From Jiangella sp. DSM 45060 (GTDB taxonomy: Bacteria; Actinomycetota; Actinomycetes; Jiangellales; Jiangellaceae), in the NCBI RefSeq assembly GCF_900105175.1, contig NZ_LT629771.1, forward strand, positions 5,848,622-5,912,621: a DNA stretch of 64,000 nt. The letters are read 5' to 3'. The position numbers were made by a program, and so were the translations under genes. The notes beneath the pieces are model-generated. The model was not told where the DNA came from. It saw only the letters and a program-made list of their open reading frames with translations, and did not search any database. Each line of letters begins with the position of its first letter. Positions within the stretch are counted from its first letter, which is position 1. This document shows positions 56,228 through 64,000 of the stretch, piece after piece.

Positions 56228-56497
56228 TCAGCGCCGGTCGTCGCCCGGGTCAGGGTCGACCTCGCGGTAGGCCAGCCAGGCCTGCGTGTCCGCGGCGTCG
56301 ACCGGCTCGGCGACGGACGCCGGCTCGGCCAGCGCGGCCAGCCGCTGCTCGGCCGCCTCGACGTTGCGCAGCTCCAGCTGTGCGACGGCCATGAGGTCGC
56401 GCAGGCCCTCGGCGCCGAAGCGATCGCGCACGTTCATCACCGCGGTGGTCACCATGGGGTCGACTTCGGGGGTCTGGGGCTGCAGTCGAGGGTCCAT
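56228..56497 (-). CDS. Hypothetical protein
   Basis: The 89-residue acidic protein (MDPRLQPQTPEVDPMVTTAV start) has a predicted helical core MNVRDRFGAEGLRDLMAVAQ. An AGGAGTGA Shine-Dalgarno precedes the ATG. No known family is recognised. Confidence 0.65.
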   Translation of the reverse strand: MDPRLQPQTPEVDPMVTTAVMNVRDRFGAEGLRDLMAVAQLELRNVEAAEQRLAALAEPASVAEPVDAADTQAWLAYREVDPDPGDDRR

Positions 56498-56586
56498 CGA
56501 GATCACTCCTGGGAACGTTTGACTGAGAGTCGGGACGTACCGTAACCCGGACCGGCCCCCTGACGAGCGGCACCCCTGGTCCGGAG

Positions 56587-56609
56587 TGTCACGGCGGGCC
56601 GCCGTGACA
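56587..56609. promoter_or_regulatory. 10-bp perfect hairpin in divergent intergenic region
   Basis: TGTCACGGCG and CGCCGTGACA flank a 3-nt loop in the 210-bp gap between two divergent hypothetical genes. It could be an operator. Nothing else is recognised in that gap. Confidence 0.4.
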
Positions 56610-56707
56610 GGATCGCGCGGCATCGACGATGATGAGGTCTGCACAGGCCAGAGTGACACGGGGGTGACGTCCGGCCTGCCCGGAGTTCACAACGTTACGG
56701 TGGTCGA

Positions 56708-57493
56708 TTGCTCCCACGACGGTTCGCCCTCGTCCGCCACGTCGACTACACCGGTGTGTCCGGGGTCGGGGTGGTGGCCTACGGCGTGGTGTTCTCCGAC
56801 GGCCACGTAGCGCTGCGCTGGGCGTCGGCGCACCCCGCCACCAGCCTGTGGGGATCGATGGACGACCTCGTCGCCGTCCACGGCCACGGCGAGGCCACCA
56901 GCATCGAGTGGCTCGACCCCGCCACCGACCCGTTCGCCCAGCCCGCCGCGTCCCGGGGCGCCGGACGGCGGGCGCGGCGGGTGCAGCCCAGCGCCGTCCT
57001 CCCGGAGCCGGTGGTCGAGCCCGACGTCACCCGCGAGACGCGCCCGATCGAGTACGAGCCCCACACCGAGCCGTCCGCGCCGGAGCCGTCGCCGCCGGAC
57101 CCCGAACCGGTGGACGCGCGGCCCGAGCCGGCGGCCCCGGCCCTCGACCCGGCCCCGGCACCCGACCCGGCCCCCGAGCCGCCCGCCGTCCGCCCGGAGC
57201 CCGGCCGCCCCGACGGCGTCCGCCCCGGCCTGCTGGGCCCCGGCCTCCCCCACCCCGAGCCGCTGCGGCCCCTGGCCACGCCCGTCCAGCCCGATCCGGC
57301 CGCCCCGTCCACGCCGGCCACCCCAACTGACGCCGTCCCGCCGCCACCGCCACCGGGTGACCCCGCGGGCGCCAACGGCGTCCGACCCGGGCACCTGCGG
57401 TTACCGGCCCAGCGGGGGGCCGGTCGGCACCGCCGCAGCACACCTCCGACACAATCGAGAGCGACCCTCCACATCGAGAGCGACGGATCATGA
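56708..57493 (+). CDS. Proline-rich hypothetical protein
   Basis: The 261-residue protein has a compact N-terminal domain (VVAYGVVFSDGHVALRWASA, then TSLWGSMDDLVAVHG) and a long Pro/Glu/Ala-rich disordered tail. The only plausible start is TTG at 56708. Its stop overlaps the DUF202 start (ATGA). Function unknown. Confidence 0.65.
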   Translation: MLPRRFALVRHVDYTGVSGVGVVAYGVVFSDGHVALRWASAHPATSLWGSMDDLVAVHGHGEATSIEWLDPATDPFAQPAASRGAGRRARRVQPSAVLPEPVVEPDVTRETRPIEYEPHTEPSAPEPSPPDPEPVDARPEPAAPALDPAPAPDPAPEPPAVRPEPGRPDGVRPGLLGPGLPHPEPLRPLATPVQPDPAAPSTPATPTDAVPPPPPPGDPAGANGVRPGHLRLPAQRGAGRHRRSTPPTQSRATLHIESDGS

Positions 57494-57876
57494 CCGACGG
57501 CGCGGACCGCGACGACACCACCCGCCGCTGGCCGCGCAGCGTCTACGAGGCCGGCAGCGAGCCCGATCCCCGGTTCACGTTCGCCAACGAGCGGACCTTC
57601 CTGGCCTGGATCCGCACGGCCCTGGCGCTGCTGGCGGCCGGCATCGCGCTGGAGGCGCTGGAGATCCCCGACCGCACCGCGCTGCGGCTGGTGCTGGTGG
57701 TGGCGCTGTCGGTGCTCGGCGCCACCTGCAGTGTCATGGCGTTCTTCCGGTGGGCCCGGGCGGAGCGGGCGCTGCGCGAGTCGCGGCCGCTGCCGTCGCC
57801 CGCGCTGGCGCCGGTGCTGGCGTTCGGGCTGGCCGTAGCGGCCATCGTCATCGTCGTCGTGCTCGTCGCTCCCTGA
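57490..57876 (+). CDS. DUF202 (YidH-like) membrane protein 1
   Basis: The 128-residue protein has the DUF202 motif ANERTFLAWIRTALALLAAG and three transmembrane helices. The function of the family is unknown. It is co-translated with the gene before it and lies 2 nt before a second DUF202 gene. Confidence 0.88.
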   Translation: MTDGADRDDTTRRWPRSVYEAGSEPDPRFTFANERTFLAWIRTALALLAAGIALEALEIPDRTALRLVLVVALSVLGATCSVMAFFRWARAERALRESRPLPSPALAPVLAFGLAVAAIVIVVVLVAP

Positions 57877-57878
57877 CG

Positions 57879-58199
57879 ATGGCCGAGCGGACCTACGACC
57901 ACGGCGCGCAGAACGAGCGGACGGCGCTGGCGTGGACCCGCACGGCGCTCGCCCTCCTGGTCGGCGTCGTCCTCGCCACGCGGCTGGCGGCCGAGCCGCT
58001 CGGCCCGGCCGCGGTGGTGTTCGGGCTGGTGGTGGCGCCGGTCGCGGTGGCCGTCCTGCTGCTGGCGCGGCGGCGCTACCGGCGCTCGCACGAGGCGCTG
58101 CACGCCGACCGCGCCCTGCCCGACGGCAAGCTGCCGGCGCTGGTCGCGCTGGTCACGCTGCTGCTGGCGGTCCTGGAGATCGCCTACGCGCTCGGCTGA
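57879..58199 (+). CDS. DUF202 membrane protein 2
   Basis: The 106-residue protein has the motif QNERTALAWTRTALALLVG and three helices. Tandem DUF202 genes are common in actinobacteria and probably encode a heteromeric membrane protein. Confidence 0.88.
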   Translation: MAERTYDHGAQNERTALAWTRTALALLVGVVLATRLAAEPLGPAAVVFGLVVAPVAVAVLLLARRRYRRSHEALHADRALPDGKLPALVALVTLLLAVLEIAYALG

Positions 58200-58214
58200 G
58201 GCATCAAGGCGTCG

Positions 58215-58613
58215 TCAGACGAGGATCACCTGGAGCCCAGCCACGCCGTCGGGGAAGCCTTGGTCCTGGGTCACGATGGGCCATCCATGAGCGATCGCGG
58301 TCGCGGCGATCCAGGAGTCGTTCACACCCATCTTGGCGCCTTCACCCTTGAGCCGCTGCCGCAACAATGCCCAGGCCGCTGCCACCTGGTCGTCGATGGC
58401 GATCGGCTCGAACCGCTGAGCCGCGTTGAGTGTGTCGAGACGACGCGATCTGGTCTCGTCGTCGGGCGCCATGAGGACGCCCCATCGCAACTCGCCGATC
58501 GTCACGGCACTCACGGCGCCCTCGAGCGGGATGCCCCGCGCGTCGATCGGACGGCCGGACTCACGCGCGATGAAGATCGAGGTGTCGAGCAGCCCGACCG
58601 TCACGTCTGCCAC
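58215..58613 (-). CDS. vapC: VapC-type PIN ribonuclease toxin
   Basis: The 132-residue PIN-domain protein has acidic active-site residues in GLLDTSIFIA, TIGELRWG, NDSWIAATAI and TQDQGF. VapC toxins cleave tRNA or rRNA. It overlaps the antitoxin gene by 13 nt. Confidence 0.9.
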   Translation of the reverse strand: MADVTVGLLDTSIFIARESGRPIDARGIPLEGAVSAVTIGELRWGVLMAPDDETRSRRLDTLNAAQRFEPIAIDDQVAAAWALLRQRLKGEGAKMGVNDSWIAATAIAHGWPIVTQDQGFPDGVAGLQVILV

Positions 58614-58867
58614 GGGTCGTCCAGGTCATCGGTCGTCTCGGGCATGGCCGTGTCGAGCTGCCGCCCCAGCGCGCTGTCGGCCTGCGGCAGCGTGGCAAGC
58701 AACTCGCGGACGGGCAGGGTGCGGGGCCGGCCCTGCCGGGGAATCAGCAGAGCCACCGGCCGCTCGTTGACCGTGACCTCGAGCGTCTCCCCGGCCTCGA
58801 CGCGCCGCAAGACCTCACTGACATGGTTGCGGAGGTCGCGGACCGGAATCCTTGCAGGCTCACCCAT
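58601..58867 (-). CDS. vapB: Phd/YefM-type (VapB) antitoxin
   Basis: The 88-residue protein begins MGEPARIPVRDLRNHVSEVL and has GETLEVTVNERPVALLIPR, the Phd/YefM DNA-binding fold. The C-terminal DDLDDPWQT would cover the toxin active site. A palindrome overlaps its promoter. Confidence 0.87.
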   Translation of the reverse strand: MGEPARIPVRDLRNHVSEVLRRVEAGETLEVTVNERPVALLIPRQGRPRTLPVRELLATLPQADSALGRQLDTAMPETTDDLDDPWQT

Positions 58868-58874
58868 ACGTCGA

Positions 58875-58894
58875 CCGTAGCACAATTGCTACGG
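58875..58894. promoter_or_regulatory. VapBC operator palindrome
   Basis: CCGTAGCA and TGCTACGG flank CAAT just 7 bp upstream of the antitoxin start. The right arm, read on the minus strand, contains the TAG stop codon of murQ. Confidence 0.7.
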
Positions 58895-59800
58895 CCCGTC
58901 GGGCGTCACGGCCGCGCGGACGAAGCCGCCGGCGGCCGCGAGCCGCCGACGGGCCTCGGCGGCGTCGACGCCGGCCAGCAGCATGACCGTCGCCGTCTTG
59001 GTCTCGTCGCCGCTGGCGGCCAGCGCGGCCGCCACCGCGTCCTCCGGCTCGCCGGTGGCCTCCTGGACGATGCGCTGGGCGCGTCGGCGCAGCTTGTCGT
59101 TCGTGGCCCGCACGTCGATCATGAGGTCGCCGTGGGTGTGCCCGAGCTGCACCATGACCAGCGTCGAGATGGTGTTGAGCACGAGCTTGGCGGCGGTGCC
59201 GGCCTTGAGCCGGGTCGACCCGGCGACGACCTCCGGGCCGGTGAGGGCCTCGACGGCGACGTCGCTGGCGGCGGCGATCGGCGACCCGGCGTTGTTGACG
59301 ACGGCGACGGTGTAGGCGCCGGCCGCGCGGGCGGCGGCCAGCGCGCCGAGCACGTACGGCGTGCGGCCCGACGCGCTCACCGCCACCACGACGTCGTCCG
59401 GGCCGGGGCCGAGGGCCTCGAGGTCGGCGCGACCGCCGTCGAGGTCGTCCTCGTCGTGCTCGGCGGCCGAGCGCACGGCGCCGAACCCGCCGGCCATGAC
59501 GGCGATCACCTGCCGCTCGTCGACGCCGAAGGTGGGCCGGCACTCGGCGACGTCGAGGACGGCGAGCCGGCCGGGTGTGCCGGCGCCGACCTCGATCAGC
59601 CGTCCACCGCGGCGCAGCCGGGCCACGGTGGCGTCGATCGCCTCGACCAGCCGGTCGCGGGTCGAGGCGACGGCGTCGACCGCCACCCGGTCCTGCTCGG
59701 CCATGAGGTCGACCTGTTCACGCGTGCTGCGCAGATCGAGACCGGCGGCAGCCGGCAACCGGCCCTCGGTGGCCAGCAGGTCCAACTCGGAGTTCGTCAC
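58889..59800 (-). CDS. murQ: N-acetylmuramic acid 6-phosphate etherase MurQ
   Basis: The 303-residue SIS-domain protein has LIEVGAGTPGRLAVLDVAEC and the MurQ hallmark NTISTLVMVQLGHTHGDLM followed by IDVRATNDKLRRRA. It splits the lactyl ether of MurNAc-6-phosphate to give GlcNAc-6-phosphate. The GTG start overlaps the GntR regulator stop. Together they suggest recycling of cell-wall sugars. Confidence 0.93.
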   Translation of the reverse strand: MTNSELDLLATEGRLPAAAGLDLRSTREQVDLMAEQDRVAVDAVASTRDRLVEAIDATVARLRRGGRLIEVGAGTPGRLAVLDVAECRPTFGVDERQVIAVMAGGFGAVRSAAEHDEDDLDGGRADLEALGPGPDDVVVAVSASGRTPYVLGALAAARAAGAYTVAVVNNAGSPIAAASDVAVEALTGPEVVAGSTRLKAGTAAKLVLNTISTLVMVQLGHTHGDLMIDVRATNDKLRRRAQRIVQEATGEPEDAVAAALAASGDETKTATVMLLAGVDAAEARRRLAAAGGFVRAAVTPDGP

Positions 59801-60519
59801 TCGGCCGTCCTCGCCGGTCTGCGGGCCGGCTGCAACTCGACACGGAACTGATAGCGGTCGCCACGGTAGACGGAGCGGACGAACTCGACCACACGGCCCC
59901 CGGTGTCGCGGGAGATCCGCTCGAACAGGAACGCCGGCGAGTGCAGCGGAACACCGAGCAACTCGGACTCGAACTCGTCGGTGACCGTCGCCTCGATGGT
60001 CTGCACGCCACCGGACAGCTCCAGCCCGTACACGTCGTGCAGCAGCTCGTAGAACGAGCCGTCGGCGAGCATCATGCCGTCCAGCCCGGGTGCGATGCTG
60101 CGCGGCACGTGCAGCGTCTCGACGGCCATCGGCGCGGCGTCGGCCAACCGCAGCCGCGTCACCCGCACGACGCTCTCGCCCGGTGAGATCTCCAGCCGCC
60201 GGCCCAGCGGCGCGCCGGCCAGCACGTCGTCGACGACCAGGGTGCGGCTGGACGGGACGGCGCCGCGCTGGCGCATGTCCTCGGAGAACGACGTGACCGC
60301 CAGGCCCTGCGCGATCTTCGGCCCGGCGACGAACGTCCCGGCGCCCTGACGGCGGACCAGGCGGCCCTCGCGGACCAGCTCCTCGACGGCGCGCCGCAGC
60401 GTCATGCGCGAGACGCCGAACCGTGGCGCTAGCGCACGCTCGGGCGGCAGCGCGTCGCCGACGTTCAGTTCCGCGACCAGATCGAGGATCTCGTCGCGGA
60501 TCGAGTGGTATTTCGCCAC
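59797..60519 (-). CDS. GntR/HutC-family regulator with UTRA domain
   Basis: The 240-residue protein has a winged HTH (LPPERALAPRFGVSRMTLRR, then AVEELVREGRLVRRQG) and a UTRA ligand domain, as in DasR/NagR. The GTG start follows AGGGGGTG. It is cotranscribed with murQ and divergent from the glycosidase operon. Amino-sugar phosphates are the usual ligands. Confidence 0.87.
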   Translation of the reverse strand: MAKYHSIRDEILDLVAELNVGDALPPERALAPRFGVSRMTLRRAVEELVREGRLVRRQGAGTFVAGPKIAQGLAVTSFSEDMRQRGAVPSSRTLVVDDVLAGAPLGRRLEISPGESVVRVTRLRLADAAPMAVETLHVPRSIAPGLDGMMLADGSFYELLHDVYGLELSGGVQTIEATVTDEFESELLGVPLHSPAFLFERISRDTGGRVVEFVRSVYRGDRYQFRVELQPARRPARTAE

Positions 60520-60548
60520 GTCCGCACCCCCTGTAGACGTATCGGGCA

Positions 60549-60587
60549 AAGTCTTCCAGACTTGGGGCCCATATTGGTCTAGTCCAA
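60549..60587. promoter_or_regulatory. Candidate GntR operators
   Basis: TTGGTCTAGTCCAA at 60574-60587 resembles the DasR/NagR palindrome (TGGTCTAGACCA). AAGTCTTCCAGACTT at 60550-60564 is a second inverted repeat. Both lie between the divergent regulator and hydrolase genes. Confidence 0.65.
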
Positions 60588-60601
60588 CGAGGAGGACCAG
60601 C

Positions 60602-62170
60602 GTGAGCCGACGTCGTCGCACGCTTCCCGTCATCGTGGCACTCGTCCTCGCCACCGTCGCCGCACCTTCGGCCGTGGCCGATCCGGCGCCGGAGCAGGAA
60701 CAGTGGCGCGGCTACTGGGTCGACGCCTTCAACGAGGGCATCTACACCCCCGCACAGGTCGAGGAGCTGGTCGGCGACGCCTTGGAGGTCAACGCGAACG
60801 CGCTGATCGTCCAGGTGGCCCGCCGCTACGACTGCTTCTGCAACCGTGCCGACTACCCCCGCACCGACGCCGCCATCGCGCCGGCGCCCTACGACCCGCT
60901 GGACGAGGTGATCGAGCAGGCGCACGCGGCCGGGCTCGAGGTGCACGCGTGGGTCAACTTCGGCACGCTGTGGAACTCCGCGACGCCGCCGCGCTCCCCC
61001 GACCACGTGTTCAACACGAACGGCCCGACCGCCACCGGCCCCGACCGCTGGCTGAACAAGCGCGTCGACGGCGCCGAACGGGTCGGCAACAACAGCTTCC
61101 TCGATCCCGCCAACCCGGCCGCCCGCGACTACGTCGTCGGCGCCATCCAGAGCATCGTCCGCGAGTACGACGTCGACGGCATCAACCTCGACTACATCCG
61201 CTACCCGGACCACAACTCGACCACCACGCACAGCGACTGGGGCTACAGCGAGACGTCGATCGCGCGGTTCCAGGCCGCCACCGGCCGCACCGACGTGCCG
61301 GCGCCGTCCGACGCGCAGTTCACCGAGTGGCGGCGCGAGCAGATCACCAGCATCGTGCGCCGTATCTACCTCGGCATCTTCGAGGTCGACCCGACGGTGC
61401 GGCTGAGCAACGACGGCATCACCTACGGCTTCGGCCCGCAGAGCGTCGGCGGCTGGGAGAAGACCCGCACGTATGCCGAGGTGCTGCAGGACTGGCGGGG
61501 CTGGCTGGACGAGGGGATCATCGACACCGTCGTCGCGATGAACTACAAGCGCGAGTGGATGCCCGACCAAGCGCAGATGTTCGCCGAGTGGAACGAGGTG
61601 CTGGCCGACTGGCAGGGCGACCGCCAGACGGTGTCGGGCCCGGCGCTGTACCTCAACGAGGTCGACGACAGCGTCCAGCAGGTCCGCGACCTGCTGACCC
61701 CCACCGTCGCCGGCAACACGGTCGCCGGCTGGAGCGGCTACTCCTACGCCAACGCGTCGCTGACGGCGGCCGCCGGGACGCCCGAGGTGAAGGACGCCGA
61801 GCGGGCCGCGCTGGCCGCCGCGCTCACCACCGGCCCGGACGCCCCGTTCGCCGACGACGCCGCCGTCCCGTCCATGCCGTGGAAGGAGGACCCGACGACG
61901 GGGAACGTGGCCGGCACGCTGCGGCTGCGCACCGGCGCGGCCCTCGACGGCGTCACCGTCACCCTCGAGCCGGTGGCCGGCGGCGGCGAGACCCGGACGC
62001 AGGTCAGCGACGGCTCGGGCTGGTTCGGCTTCGTCGACGTTCCGCCCGGCGTGTACCTGGCCCGCTACGACCTGCCCGACCGCGTGACCGGCGCTCCCAT
62101 CACCGTCGTGCGAGTGCGGGCGGGTGAGCTGGCCGGCACGCGCACGCCGCCGTTCATCGCGCTGCCGTAG
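60602..62170 (+). CDS. Secreted GHL10 (DUF187) family glycosyl hydrolase
   Basis: The 522-residue protein starts at GTG after GAGGAGG. It has a signal peptide (VIVALVLATVAAPSAVADP), a TIM barrel with RGYWVDAFNEGIYTP and the signature DGINLDYIRYPD, and a C-terminal carboxypeptidase-regulatory-like beta-sandwich (about 430-522). E. coli DigH of this family cuts denuded peptidoglycan glycans. Next to murQ, a role in cell-wall glycan turnover is likely. Confidence 0.87.
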   Translation: MSRRRRTLPVIVALVLATVAAPSAVADPAPEQEQWRGYWVDAFNEGIYTPAQVEELVGDALEVNANALIVQVARRYDCFCNRADYPRTDAAIAPAPYDPLDEVIEQAHAAGLEVHAWVNFGTLWNSATPPRSPDHVFNTNGPTATGPDRWLNKRVDGAERVGNNSFLDPANPAARDYVVGAIQSIVREYDVDGINLDYIRYPDHNSTTTHSDWGYSETSIARFQAATGRTDVPAPSDAQFTEWRREQITSIVRRIYLGIFEVDPTVRLSNDGITYGFGPQSVGGWEKTRTYAEVLQDWRGWLDEGIIDTVVAMNYKREWMPDQAQMFAEWNEVLADWQGDRQTVSGPALYLNEVDDSVQQVRDLLTPTVAGNTVAGWSGYSYANASLTAAAGTPEVKDAERAALAAALTTGPDAPFADDAAVPSMPWKEDPTTGNVAGTLRLRTGAALDGVTVTLEPVAGGGETRTQVSDGSGWFGFVDVPPGVYLARYDLPDRVTGAPITVVRVRAGELAGTRTPPFIALP

Positions 62171-62179
62171 CCTCGGACG

Positions 62180-62740
62180 ATGAGCAGCTTCGGCGTCGTC
62201 GGCGCGCGGCTCTACGCCTGGTTCAACCGCCACCCCGAGTCCAACCGGGTGGTGGTCGACCTCGCGGAGCTGCGCGCCGGCGAGCCGGTCCTGGAGGTCG
62301 GCTGCGGTCCGGGCGTCGCGCTCGAACTGGCCGCCGCCGTCGCCGGCCCCGAGCACGTCGCCGCGGTCGAGCCGTCCGAGACGTTCGTCGCCATGGCCCG
62401 CAAGCGGGTGCCCGGGGCGGACGTCCGCGTGGCCGGCGCCGAGGACGTCCCGTTCGCCGACGGCTCGTTCGCGGCCATCTACACGCTGGCCTCCATGCAC
62501 CACTGGGACGACCGCGACGCCGGTCTGGCCACACTGTGCGCGAAGCTGCGCCCGGGCGGCCGCCTGGTGCTGGCCGAACGGCTGCTCGACCGGCCCGGCC
62601 ACGGCATCACCCCGGCCCAGATCGGCGAGGTGACGGGCCGGCTGACCGGCTTCGGCCAGATCGGCGTCCGCACCGAGCAGCGCGACGTCGGCCGCAAGAC
62701 ACTGATCGCCGTCATCTCCGAGCGACCCCGCGCCGCTTGA
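62180..62740 (+). CDS. Class I SAM-dependent methyltransferase
   Basis: The 186-residue protein has the SAM-binding motif VLEVGCGPGVALELA and the later DVPFADGSFAAIYTLASMHH. It is of the Methyltransf_11 type and the substrate is unknown. It lies 9 nt after the GHL10 gene. Confidence 0.88.
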   Translation: MSSFGVVGARLYAWFNRHPESNRVVVDLAELRAGEPVLEVGCGPGVALELAAAVAGPEHVAAVEPSETFVAMARKRVPGADVRVAGAEDVPFADGSFAAIYTLASMHHWDDRDAGLATLCAKLRPGGRLVLAERLLDRPGHGITPAQIGEVTGRLTGFGQIGVRTEQRDVGRKTLIAVISERPRAA

Positions 62741-62771
62741 CATGGAACGCCGTTGCACGTGAGGTCGGACC

Positions 62772-64000
62772 ATGACGCCGGAATGGCCGGTCCTGCGCCG
62801 GTACGACGCCGACCACTCGCTGCGCATCGCCCTGCCGCTCGGTGGCATCGGGACGGGGACGGTATCGCTCGGCGGCCGCGGCGACCTGCGCGACTGGGAG
62901 CTGCGCAACCAGCCGGCCAAGGGTTTCGCGCCGCGCGACAGCTTCTTCGCGATCAGGGCGGGTGACGCCGTCCGGGCGCTGGAGGGGCCGATCGACCCCG
63001 TGCTGTACGAGGGCTGGGAGGGCGCCGCGGTGCCCAACCACAGCCTGCCCCGGTTCGCACGCTCGCAGTTCCTGGCCGCGTACCCGCTCGGGCAGGTGCT
63101 GCTCGACGACCCCGCCGTCCCCGTGACGGTGCGGCTGCAGGCGTTCAACCCGCTGGTCCCGGCCGACGTCGAAGCGAGCTCGCTGCCTGTCGCGGTGCTG
63201 CGCTACGCCGTCACCAACCTCAGCGATGAGGCGCAGCAGATCACGGTCGCCGGCAGCGTCCGCAACCCCGGCGACGACCCCCGCAACGAGCGCCGCGACG
63301 ACGGCGTCCTGCTCCGGTCCGGCGGCGACGTCGAGGGCGAGCGCTGGGGCTCGATCGCCCTGGCCGTCCTCGACGAGGACGACGTCACCGTCCGCACGAC
63401 ATGGGCCGGGTCCAGCTGGGGCGGCCCGCTGCTGGACTTCTGGGACGACCTCGCCGCCGACGGACGGCTGGACGAGCGGCCCGCCGACGGCGAGCCGGTG
63501 GCGTCGGTCGCGGCGCTGCGCACGCTCGGGCCGGGCGAGACGCACGCGTTCACGTTCCTGCTCACCTGGCACTTCCCGAACCGGCTGGACTGGCGCGGCG
63601 AGACCGTCATCGGCAACCACTACACGCAGGCGTACGGCGACGCCTGGGACGCCGTCACCGCGATCGCCCCGCGGCTGGCCGGCCTGGAGGAGCGCACCGT
63701 CGCCTTCGTCGGCGCCCTGACCGGCAGCGACCTGCCCGCTCCGCTCGTCGAGGCCGCGCTCGCCAACGTCAGCACGCTGCGCTCGCCGACCTGCTTCCGC
63801 ACCCCGGACGGCCGCTTCTACGGCTGGGAGGGCTGCCACGACGACAGCGGCAGCTGCTACGGCAACTGCACGCACGTCTGGAACTACGAGCACACGACGC
63901 CGTACCTGTTCGGCGAGCTGGCGCGGTCGATGCGCGAGCTGGAGTTCCGGCACGCCACCGGCGCCGACGGCCACATGAGCTTCCGGCTGGAGCTGCCGCT
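62772..64000 (+). CDS. GH116-family glycosidase (3' end outside window)
   Basis: The first 409 residues are present. The start has IALPLGGIGTGTVSLGGRG and LRDWELRNQPAKG, which are typical of the N-terminal beta-sandwich of bile-acid beta-glucosidase/GBA2-type enzymes. The catalytic-domain entry GCHDDSGSCYGNCTHVWNYE follows. No signal peptide is seen, so it acts in the cytoplasm. GH116 enzymes cleave beta-glucosides, beta-xylosides or beta-GlcNAc. Context favours an amino-sugar disaccharide. Confidence 0.87.
   Translation, partial: MTPEWPVLRRYDADHSLRIALPLGGIGTGTVSLGGRGDLRDWELRNQPAKGFAPRDSFFAIRAGDAVRALEGPIDPVLYEGWEGAAVPNHSLPRFARSQFLAAYPLGQVLLDDPAVPVTVRLQAFNPLVPADVEASSLPVAVLRYAVTNLSDEAQQITVAGSVRNPGDDPRNERRDDGVLLRSGGDVEGERWGSIALAVLDEDDVTVRTTWAGSSWGGPLLDFWDDLAADGRLDERPADGEPVASVAALRTLGPGETHAFTFLLTWHFPNRLDWRGETVIGNHYTQAYGDAWDAVTAIAPRLAGLEERTVAFVGALTGSDLPAPLVEAALANVSTLRSPTCFRTPDGRFYGWEGCHDDSGSCYGNCTHVWNYEHTTPYLFGELARSMRELEFRHATGADGHMSFRLELP

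Noticed and set aside
58889..63148. A single 1419-residue minus-strand frame covering murQ and everything to its right
   Set aside because: Only the left 912 nt are real (murQ). The rest is the antisense of well-supported plus-strand genes and of the GntR gene in another frame, kept open by high GC.

Overview
The window is about 73% GC, has the strong third-position GC bias of Actinomycetota, and carries actinobacterial hallmarks: a class E sortase, an LCP protein, a stand-alone groEL2-type chaperonin under CIRCE control, a mycofactocin locus, an XPB helicase and many 4-nt ATGA/GTGA gene couplings. It looks like chromosome of a filamentous or soil actinomycete (a Jiangella-like lineage is my guess, not proven). 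I see no rRNA, tRNA, CRISPR array, prophage or intact insertion sequence.

Left part (1-17.2 kb): an amino-sugar utilisation locus. A secreted GH89 enzyme, a class II aldolase, a PfkB kinase, a ROK kinase and a SIS-domain isomerase face away from an ABC sugar importer with its DeoR regulator. Then come an LCP cell-wall ligase, an acetyltransferase gene with a 159-bp repeat inserted in frame, the XPB helicase and a HelD-like helicase.

Ether-lipid block (17.4-23 kb): four genes joined by 4-nt overlaps encode a fatty acyl-CoA reductase fused to a HAD domain, an SDR, a PlsC-type acyltransferase and an alkylglycerone-phosphate synthase homologue. Together these match, step for step, the peroxisomal ether-lipid pathway of animals. 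An MFS transporter, an HD hydrolase behind a perfect 24-bp inverted repeat, DUF4031, CutC and small proteins follow.

Mycofactocin region (26.6-38.1 kb): mftD lies alone on the plus strand. A ten-gene minus-strand operon runs mftA, mftB, mftC, three mycofactocin-type SDRs, a MoxR ATPase, a VWA protein, mftE and a second mftF-like glycosyltransferase. mftR and another mftF run divergently. The locus therefore has two MftF paralogues and a MoxR/VWA chaperone-like pair.

Middle (38-50.7 kb): two tandem epoxide hydrolases with a WYL regulator, a MazF-type toxin-antitoxin pair, groEL, an HTTM membrane protein pair, a phytoene-dehydrogenase-like flavoprotein, and an LPDTG-anchored secreted metalloprotease beside a class E sortase.

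Right part (50.7-64 kb): a zinc-ribbon threonine synthase-like gene with a CysO-like sulfur carrier behind a SAM-I riboswitch; a Doc toxin pair; trehalose synthesis genes otsB and otsA; two DUF202 proteins; a VapBC-type pair; and a muramic-acid/glycan recycling locus (murQ, a GntR/UTRA regulator, a GHL10 hydrolase, a methyltransferase and a GH116 glycosidase cut by the window end).

A structured repeat family of about 160 bp occurs three times (12.8, 15.0 and 27.8 kb). It has terminal inverted repeats and compensatory base changes between copies.
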